Assembly: GCF_037975245.1 (NCBI RefSeq)
Contig: NC_092568.1
Coordinates: 27,338,501 to 27,402,500 of the forward strand
Origin: Apostichopus japonicus
Taxonomy: Eukaryota; Echinodermata; Holothuroidea; Aspidochirotida; Stichopodidae
Length of the DNA: 64,000 nucleotides
Reading direction: 5' to 3'
Made by a program: the position numbers and the translations under genes. Positions 55,701 to 64,000 of the stretch are shown here, piece after piece; position 1 is the first letter of the stretch, and each line of letters starts with the position of its first letter. The notes under the pieces are model-generated. The model did no database searches. It worked only from the letters and a program-made list of their open reading frames with translations, and was not told the DNA's origin.

Positions 55701-56784
55701 TTAGATAGATCACAAGGTAGAGCAGGACGTTCGACCCAAAATCTTGCCATGTAAGCTAGATTGGTATATAGACATCTTGTAGATATAAGCCAATCTTTTA
55801 GAAGGCTGGTCACCTAGATATCTTCCTGTTTTGTTTTTTATTCTCTTTTAACTTTATTCTTTCTCTCTCTCTGCTATTTATAGAATGAAGGATTGTAAGC
55901 CATAACGTTTAACGAAGTTACCCTGGATAACGCGTGTGTTCTATTCAATCCATGCGATGTAAATTCAATTGCAAAATTAAAAATAAAACGAAGAATGGGA
56001 AAAATAGTATCTGTTTCGTTTGAATGTTTTTTCTTTCTTCATCACTATAGATGTATCAGGACATGAAATTGATCATTGGTATCATGAAAAGGTCCTAATT
56101 TTATTTTGCTTTTGGGGTATGTTTAAGCCAACACAGTCACAGGCTGTGAAACTAGAGTGCGAAATTAATATTTGCTTCAACTATACCTTTCAATTGAACC
56201 ATTGGCTATATTTCCACTTTTTTATGACAAAATCAATTAACACCTTCACACCTCCCTATATCTATCACCCAATCCTTCATTCCATTTCTCATTAGACAAA
56301 AATATAATAATACAACATTTTACATATCATTTGATTGAGGTTAAAGTGAGGTCCATAAAACTCTCTATTTGTCTCTCTCACTCCTCATTTTCATGTTGCA
56401 TAATTTCATGTTTAGTGTTAAAAGGAAAATCAATAATTCATGAATGTGCCTGTGAAAAATGAATTAAGATGCAGCTTAACAAACTGACGCTTGGTGAGAT
56501 TAAAGTGTTCGAGAGAACCCCCCAGACTACAGCTTAATTCCAACACCTCAAGTGATATGTATCACCATGAGAGTCAGAACGGAGTTCAGAGTCACACCAC
56601 AAAATATCACCAAACACATGGGCGTAAGATATTGGGACGGATGGACTTCAAAGATGTGACTTTCGTCACTTACTAAATGTCCAAGGGGACTACATCACTA
56701 TTCTTGTATACGCTCTCCAGCAATTTGAGTGCACAATAACGGCAGATTTTCATGTAATAATCCAACCTTGATCTATATCGATAT
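52736..56784. other. AT-rich sequence, no gene
   Basis: Four kilobases without recognised genes. Purine- or pyrimidine-rich patches at 52885-52950 and 54410-54450, and a minus-strand frame (55604-55813) with a Kozak-like ATG context but no domain. Confidence 0.4.
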
Positions 56785-57010
56785 CGCCTCCCTCTTTAGA
56801 TGCGGACACACCCTAACCAATGTATGGATGCTGATTGTATGCCCAAGGATTATAAACTAGTAAGGAAGGGCTTCATTCCAACTGTAGGTTTTTGCCACCT
56901 GTATCGAACAAATGCTAGTCCTGTTTAATTGGTGTTATGGCCTTACACTAGAGATCAATCATGATACTTATCAACTTGAAATCATTTGTGAATCCTAAGG
57001 CCGGATCTAA
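56785..57010 (-). mobile_element. SINE family B copy, minus strand, diverged
   Basis: The minus strand carries the full leader ('cttaggattcacaaatgatt', 'atgattgatctct', 'ttgttcgatacaggtggc') followed by the start of the tRNA-like part ('ttggttagggtgtgtccgc'). It then departs from the family before the B box, so it is 3'-truncated or rearranged. Confidence 0.8.
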
Positions 57011-57280
57011 TAATGAAGAAAGAATCTAAATGTATTATTCACTAAAATATTCCTGAACATCTATGAATACTGAGTAATGTGGAGTTACCTCTGAACCCTC
57101 TTGTAAACAGAGGTAACTCGAGCCAATCCGAGAAGCGTTCGGCTGTTCTAAACGTCATCAAAACATAGCAACCAAACATGACCAACTCTCGGGGTCGAAC
57201 GCTCGACGCGATCTATATACTTCACACAGGAAATAGCAAATCAGAACATGAAATTGCCCGTCTGGTAAAAAGTGGAAAAT

Positions 57281-57592
57281 AATAATAATAATAATAATCG
57301 ATTTACATAGCGCTCTAAACCAAGGTTTTAAAGCGCTTTACAGACGTTATATTACCCCTGGTCAATGATAACCTGTCCCAGTGACAATCCCTCCAGTCGG
57401 CTGCAGTTATATACATCGCGCCCAATGACATGTTATCTCATATGTACCCATTAAACCCCTGGGTGGAGAGAGGCAATTGATATCAAGCATATTGCCCAAG
57501 GGCACATCGTAATGAACTAGGCAGGAATCGAACCATCAATCCTTGGATCACAAGCCCGACGCTTTAGCCAACTGGCCACCACGCTCTACGAA
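57281..57592 (-). mobile_element. Full-length tRNA-derived SINE, family C
   Basis: Minus strand: the head has 'tggccagttggctaaagcg' (A box) and 'ggttcgattcc' (B box), the body contains 'cccttgggcaat', 'cctctctccacccagggg' and 'aaagcgcttta', and the tail is (ATT)n at 57281-57299. The body blocks match SINEs I recall from echinoderms and other marine deuterostomes, from memory. It appears complete from head to tail. Confidence 0.88.
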
Positions 57593-58760
57593 ATGTGGGG
57601 TACAGTTCATAGGAACTATGAAGGAAACTGAATTACTCTACAAGGAAAAATGATGGTGAACAACTTAGTGCGCACGCGCATAATCACACTGGTATGACCG
57701 AACTAATGGAGTTTCTATTCGAGCGAGTTATTCACCAAGCAAGCGTAACAGGTTATTCGTAAAGCATAAACTTGACCCTTGAGTTAATACTCGAGCCTAC
57801 CAGTCTAACGTACCTTATAATATGTATCAGTGATGTTTTTCGTTCCTTTTGTTCTATTTGTATGGCCTTTGTGTAATTCCGATCACTCTTTACCTGACAC
57901 ATTCATCATGGAAGCATATACTTGTGCCCTTCATCTACGAGTAAATGTAAAAGTTAATTGTAACTTCAATTTAACCGCTACATTTTCCTACTTTTCTTCT
58001 CCTTTATACCATACTTTGCAGATCACTGAGTTCCCTCCTCCGAACCCCCCCCCCCCAAAAAAAAAACAATACAGAAGAAAAAAACAGAAGAGAAAATCGT
58101 TTTTACCGACCCATAGCAGGACCGAGGTGGAAGAAAGGAGGGGGAGAACTTGGTTATTAGTTGAACAAAGTCATCGTGCATGCTCTCAGTACGTTTATCC
58201 AACCTATACGCACGTGTTACAACTTATACCTTCGTCTAAAACACTACGGTCTGTTGACTTTATCAAAGAATTCGTTCTAACATAATATTATGCGTGGTTG
58301 CTCATGTGTAGCATTCTATATACTAGATCTTAACCGAAAGTAATTGATTTGTCAATTTGGTGTTGCTTGACATGACAGAATCGGATTAAGTGACCAACGA
58401 TCTTCATATCACACGTCACTGTGGATCAAGGAAATTAATTTTAATGTTAACAAGTGTTACTCTAAACGTGTTCGATTATTCTGTAAATGAAGAACAAGTG
58501 TGAACATCTGATAATGAACAAAAGAAGGAAGGAAAAAAATGTCTAAAATCATCTCGCTCCTAAACATACCGTTTTCATCTGAAAGGTTCAAGGGGACAAA
58601 AGGCCGAACCGCAATTTTCAACTTATATAATTATATATAGTACACATCTGATTATGGCGAAAAACTTCCCCAAACAACTAAGAAATGAAATACACCGTTT
58701 AGGGAGATATCCTAGTTTGGACGTCGTGTCAGGGGCGTGTCATTTTGTAAATATGTGATG
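57593..58760. other. AT-rich sequence; longest ordinary open frame
   Basis: At 57830-58285 (plus) a 151-codon frame opens with a hydrophobic stretch and contains a proline/lysine-rich centre coded by C and A runs. The runs and lack of any domain suggest chance, so it is not called a gene. Confidence 0.4.
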
Positions 58761-58767
58761 ACACTAG

Positions 58768-58857
58768 TGATGTCACTATGTGATGTCACTATGTGATGTC
58801 ACTATGTGATGTCATTTATATATGGTGTCATATTTGTGATGTCACTATGTGACGTCA
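58768..58857 (+). repeat. 13-bp tandem repeat with CRE-like sites
   Basis: Units 'tgatgtcactatg' start at 58768, 58781 and 58794, followed by diverged ones, the last of which holds a perfect TGACGTCA (58850-58857). TGATGTCA is one base from the ATF/CREB consensus. Confidence 0.8.
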
Positions 58858-59092
58858 TAATGTCTCAATGATCTGAAAGTTTTTCCTTTCTTCAGAAGAA
58901 AAAGGAAATGAAAAGCACACGTGTTTCGATGATGTCATATAGTTTAGACTTGATCAAGTCTTCAGCCGTGTGTGTGCCAAGGAATATTAACTATCTTCAT
59001 AATAGCCTAAAGAGAATAAGATTGTTCTTAGCCGCTTGGTCTCTATCACATAAATCTATGATGATGGTTGCCGTTGTGTCTCCTTTAAATGA
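58858..59092. other. No gene
   Basis: Nothing recognised. Confidence 0.4.
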
Positions 59093-59600
59093 CACAGATA
59101 TTTACCATTAACTCTATTTATACACTTCGTCACATATAACATTGTTTGTAAGCTGATGATTAAAGGATTGGCTTGAATTAGATGGAAGGGGTATAATACA
59201 CACGCAATGGTAAGCATACTGTACAGTATATAACACACGTAAGAACCGTGCCTTTTATACAATAACGGGATCGATAAACATATACAACCTTACCTTCTAT
59301 ATCACAGGTGTGAACATCTGACAATGAACTTAATTTGCCTAAACTCATCTCGCTCCTAAATAAACAATATCTCACTGATCTAAATGTCATATGCCATAGA
59401 TATCCATTATTGACCTCATTTATGCACTCGTCACAAAAAAAGTTGCATTTATACGCTGATGATTAAAGCCTGGAATAAGTCATATCATCTAGATGATAGG
59501 TATCTTATACACATGCAATAATATATATATACTGTATCATGATAATATACGTATACGAACATGGCTTCAAGATACGATACGACTAATGAGATCGATAAAC
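59093..59600 (+). repeat. Decayed tandem duplication, about 300-bp period
   Basis: 59093-59280 and 59395-59600 share, in order, 'agatat.cattaa', 'cgtcaca', 'gctgatgattaaag', 'tatactgta' and 'gatcgataaac'. A related block 'gtgtgaacatctga.aatgaa' with 'catctcgctcctaaa' occurs at about 58498-58566 and 59309-59361. Confidence 0.7.
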
Positions 59601-60183
59601 GTTCTTAAATGCAGAAAAGCCCTTCTTAACAGCGGCGGGTTATGCAATAAGACAGAGATACGGTTTCCATATTTACGTCATAAACAATAAAGATTTTCCT
59701 ATGATTAAACATACTCCGTACACACAGTATACGTAATGTATATTTTCTGAGAGCTTCCATTACTGTCTCAAGACTGTCTCAAGACTGCAGCTGTAATCAA
59801 CAGTCGCAGATACAGGGGGTGTGGGGATGTACCCCTCTCCCAGTTTCCAACCACACACACAAAATGATGAATGAACTGGTAGCGTGCATACCTATAATTG
59901 TAGACCTACCTGTTAGCCGGAAAATGTTTCAGATTCCACCATATCATTTCTAAAATGTTCATTTGTTTTCTGACTGGAAGACGTCCACATCCCTTACATG
60001 GGAGTCGGCTTCAACTATCTCAGGGTCACCCTTCCCCTTCCTCTTTTAAATGCCCCCTCTCTGGGTTTACAGGCTCATAGGTACAAATTGATACAATCGG
60101 TGTCGACCTATCGACGTCATTGGTCTATATTTTGGCTGATTCCTTGTAATATTTTGCTCATTCCATCTAATATCTAATATCTA
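59601..60183. other. AT-rich sequence, no gene
   Basis: Nothing recognised. Confidence 0.4.
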
Positions 60184-60436
60184 GGCGGAGTGTATAGCCT
60201 AGTGGTTAACGCCGGCGTCTCCCAGTCATGAGATCCCCGGTTCGATTCCCCGCCGACAGCAATGTGTGTCGTCTGGCAAGGGTGTTGTTCAATAACAACT
60301 TCCTGACATGGACGTTAAATGGATGTGTGCCGAGAGATTGGCTTCGGTCAGCTTGCGAGTCTACAAGCCTCCATGGCTTCTTTCGCGAGTTCCTGCTTGC
60401 GGGAAGATCACATATACATACATACATACATACATA
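60184..60436 (+). mobile_element. SINE family D, full length
   Basis: tRNA-like head with 'tatagcctagtggttaacg' (A box) and 'ggttcgattccc' (B box), body with 'ctgacatggacgttaaatgg' and 'gttcctgcttgcgggaag', and a (CATA)n tail ending in 'catatct'. Its 3' half recurs at 31998-32118. The 'gacgttaaat' core is shared with family A, suggesting a common central domain. Confidence 0.9.
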
Positions 60437-60571
60437 TCTTGCCCTAAGTAGTTAGGTATGGTCTATATAACACAGCCTTGCCCTAAATGATAGCATTGTC
60501 CCTCACGACTCACGAGCACTTGTAAGTTGGTATTGGAATGATGATTTTGTACACTGTCATCTCGTTTTGTA

Positions 60572-60755
60572 GTTTGTATTGGAATGGGTTGGAAAATCTA
60601 GAACAGTGAAAACTTCCAACCTCCACCAGGATTCGAACGCCAGCTTTGCGCTTAATATGCGGAGACTCTATAACCATCTAGGTTATGGACACTGATGGTA
60701 TGTATGTCCAGAGGTTCGAAACTCGAAATCATTTGTGAATCCTAAGGCCGAATCT
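60572..60755 (-). mobile_element. SINE family B copy, internally deleted
   Basis: Minus strand: tRNA-like part with 'taacctagatggttatagag' and a B-box relic 'cgttcgaatcctgg', and the 3' end 'ttttccaaccca'. Upstream on the minus strand it jumps directly to the far leader block 'ggattcacaaatgatttcg', so about 130 bp of leader present in other copies is deleted. Confidence 0.8.
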
Positions 60756-63700
60756 CGAACTTAAACAGAGACTCTGTTCAATAAAATGAATCGCTCTAAA
60801 AGGAAACTGAACTAATTCCAAAATTGTCTGAAATTGCTTTCATTGCCGGGTCTCATGCATATATGATTCTTATTTTAGGGCACAATTTAAATACGAAAGT
60901 TAAACGACCTGAAATATGCCTCAATGAGTTTATCTTTACTTTATAAAAAAAGCAATTTAAGTATGGATATAACATGACTATATATATTCAAAATAACAAT
61001 CAATATAAATACTCCTTATATTTTGACGCTAAAACGCCATGTGTGAGATGATGGGCTTTGGTCAGGGTTACCATGGTAATCATAATAACCTACCCACCCA
61101 CGCTGTTGACCCATACGAAAGTATATGTATAGCGCTGGTACTGCTGTTTGAGTCAAATCGAAACGAATATTGAAACGCAAAACACACAGAAACAACGGCA
61201 CACAGATACAAATACTGATTGTAAAAAAATCGTAGTGATTCCTATAAATTTTTCATCCCTTCTGTTATTGAAATGAATGTGAAAACTTCATTCAGATTTT
61301 AATGATAATTCTTTTCGTTTATAAAATTTAAAACAAATATCCATATTGTCATATTTCAACTTGAAAGGTACGTGGTGTGCAGGGTTGCACTCGACAGTAT
61401 CGGACATGTATCACGTTCCTCAACACTGCATCACACTGGTGGTCAACATTGTACGAGATCTCCTCCACAGATCTGGCGGTATAAACTATATTGTTACAAG
61501 GAATTCTTTCATATTTTGTTAGAGTTCCTTCCAGTGTCCGTATCCAGATGTTTCGAGAAGCCGGATGGGGTGGGGAAGGGGGGGGGGTGCAGGTAGTGGA
61601 GGACAGTATCCATCTAGGGGAATGGGGGAAATGACTTAGACACGATCAAATTACACAAGCTACCGAATCACTTTCTATAATAGCATCAAATATCTTCTTT
61701 AAAATCTAAATCCTAAATACAGTAATAAAGAACCTTGCAAGATGCTTTCTCGTGTGTAATATTCCCTTGCGACATAATAATAAAGTCAACCTCTGCATGA
61801 ATAGGTTGCTCGCTGGAGGATGGTTAGTGAAATCATATCCTATTGTTTCATTTTGGTGAATGTTTTCTTTTCATGTTATTTAATTGCTCTTAAAGACTTA
61901 TGAAAACATTTGCTTTGATAAAGAGGATTTTTTTTTCTCGCGAAACAGTTTGAATGTCAGACTGTCAAATATATCACGTGAGCATCATCTTATGAGGGGA
62001 AAATGGTAAGGTCAACATGTGTATGAACGCTCGTGCCTATATTTCCCAAGTCACGAAAAAGGTATGTGGTTATATTAAGATTGGATTTTCCTCAGGAAGA
62101 AATCGAAGGATTTCCTTCTCCAAGTTGCCCTTAGAATTTTGTTCCCAGTGCACAAAGGGCACCTTGTAAGACTGTAACCTCGCCTGATCCCAACCCACCC
62201 CCCTCCCACTGGTCAGGCCTGATATTATATATTTAATATCAGAAAATATACGCCTTCCAAGCAGCCTTAAATTTCTTCTCTTTTTCTTTGTAAGTGTAGT
62301 TATTAGATATGGGCTATATATTGAGTAATAAAGCCGACAAAACATAAGAAAGTTTAGTCCATTAACATAAAATAAATTAATAAATTAATCAATCAACGTT
62401 AACTTATGAAACATTTGACTCTTTGTTTTCTTTTTCTTAACACATTTTCAGAGTGGACTCTATATGCAGTGTTGGCAATTAAATCAATGCTATCATGTCA
62501 TATTTTGACTTCATCAAGTTTTCGGCCTTATGAAATATGATTTTTCTTATTGCTGTTCTCATCACATTTATTTTCACCGCATACGGTGGTTCATAGAAGA
62601 TCGTTGAGTTGGTGCCAAAATTTGCACAAGCAAATATAATGTAATATCATTTTCGTGAAATGCAAAAAAGGAATCGACCATTATAATTTTCACGGGTTAC
62701 TTGGCCGTTGACGGTCTGGTTAAAGTTCACGGTCCGTCACATGATCTGCATGGTTAAGAACTGAGACGTGACCTTGTATACGGTCTTTAGTATACGGTAA
62801 TATATACAGAACGGTAGAAAAGAAAACAACCGAACAACACCTTAACCGCAAGAAAAACCATTTCCCACATACGAAAGTATTTGATCCCTGGAAAAGACCA
62901 CCGTGACATCAAGTGACATCACATCCGTTCCGAGAACAACAACATGATTATTAATCAGCTATAGTTCATAGTAATCGACGTGTATAATCATCGATAGATT
63001 GATTAATCTAAAAGTAAACAGGTAAACAAGAACCATTGGATCGAGATCGGGCTGCTGCGGAGTTTGAGGTTGATAACCTAATAGGCCTATACAGTATCAC
63101 GTGCTGTAGCATCACTTACGCTCGGTTTAACGAAATGATTTTAATTGGGGTGAATTTGACTCAATCTGCATATGGGGAAATAATAATCAAACGTTACATG
63201 CATGAAAGATATATGGTATACATGAAACCATGCCGGGAGAATATATACCAGTAACTTCTAAGTTTGGTTCACCGGGCAAAGTCGCGCCAGGCGTGAGGAG
63301 TTGGTACTATACATAACCATTTAAGTGTATATAAACACGATATGTTACAATCAATTTTACACAATTTGTTTTGAATCGGAAACAAAAATCCTAAAGAAGA
63401 TGTCACAAGTCATATCCAGACTGAGAAATCAAGAAACATGAGGAGAAAGTAATAAAAGCTTGTTCTGATGAGTGACGATGTCGAAAAAAAATACATCAAC
63501 AACCAAATTAGATTTGGAGTTACTTATTAAGCTTCTTGGATTTATACAAACATAAAAACACAGATATATAAAAACATATAATATTACAACTTAAATATAA
63601 GCTGAACTCTAACGTTATGTTGTCCTCGTCTTTATTATGCCATCTCGACACTGGCGCGAATAAACAGGTTCAAATGGCGCGAATGAGTTGGCGGGTATAA

Positions 63701-64000
63701 TCGGCTCGCGCGATAGGCCGTTTGCACAGTGTTCCTTTTGTATATGCATTGATGTTTGGAGTAGGCGTTACACCCCCCTTGATGTAAACGTGGACAAATG
63801 TATACAACAAAAACGGGAGGTTGTCCCTGAGGCGGCCGTCAAGGAGTATGACCCTGTAAAATATAGCAGTGAAATACACCATTGTGTATCGAAATTATTA
63901 TATCACACAAATCCACCCAAATACCATTACTTCTCCTTTATGTAAACAATATATAGGTTCGTTTTCACAACCTTACAAAATACAACAATTTAAACTCTCA
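60756..64000. other. AT-rich sequence to end, no gene
   Basis: No gene, tRNA-like box or tandem family recognised over 3.2 kb. G run at about 61575-61587; a plus-strand frame at 63688-63945 is unsupported. Confidence 0.4.

Noticed and set aside
57830-58285. 151-codon plus-strand frame with a hydrophobic start
   Set aside because: No domain, and its middle is coded by C and A homopolymer runs; chance is more likely.

Overview
This window looks like intron or intergenic DNA from an AT-rich animal genome. I found no protein-coding gene, rRNA or genuine tRNA gene that I can defend. No operon-like layout, ribosome binding site or long open frame is present. About 4% of the window is (TA)n or TA-derived microsatellite, and there are several tRNA-derived SINE families, Penelope-like retroelement debris, hAT-type and CACTA-like DNA elements, and many decayed local duplications. 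The SINE at 57281-57592 carries segments (a 'cctctctccaccca' block, an 'aaagcgcttta' block, an ATT tail) that I recall from echinoderms and other marine deuterostomes. An echinoderm or similar marine invertebrate is therefore my best guess, at low confidence.

Layout. 1-5 kb: a SINE copy (1687-1976), then a nested structure (2599-3865) of TA/GTAT microsatellite, a perfect 58-bp inverted repeat and a SINE bounded by a 15-bp target duplication, then two retroposon 3' ends, one with a 10-bp target duplication (4872-5078). 5-15 kb: mostly unannotatable AT-rich sequence, broken by a long inverted repeat (8101-8653) and a diverged tandem duplication in which one copy has acquired about 150 bp of TA repeat (10597-11292). 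15-28 kb: a Penelope-like element with a recognisable GIY-YIG endonuclease C-terminus (15104-15804), related 3' tails elsewhere, a hAT-type MITE (23761-23955), a 35-bp satellite (24610-24988) and a fold-back hairpin (27461-27572). 28-40 kb: a second hAT-type MITE (29492-29852), another SINE copy, and a recent 310-bp tandem duplication (39181-39817). 40-53 kb: a decayed minisatellite (40290-40998), a CACTA-like element of 1460 bp (48985-50444), the largest TA arrays, and a third hAT-type MITE (52325-52727). 53-64 kb: three further SINE copies of different families, a 13-bp repeat carrying CRE-like sites, and a decayed tandem duplication.

No genes work together here; the organising theme is mobile-element nesting. 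The most striking pattern is that Penelope-like 3' ends, and two other families of element tails, repeatedly abut (TA)n arrays. The three MITEs with perfect 8-bp target duplications and 14-bp terminal repeats are the best-supported individual elements. No autonomous transposase or intact reverse transcriptase is visible, so all of these elements look non-autonomous or dead.
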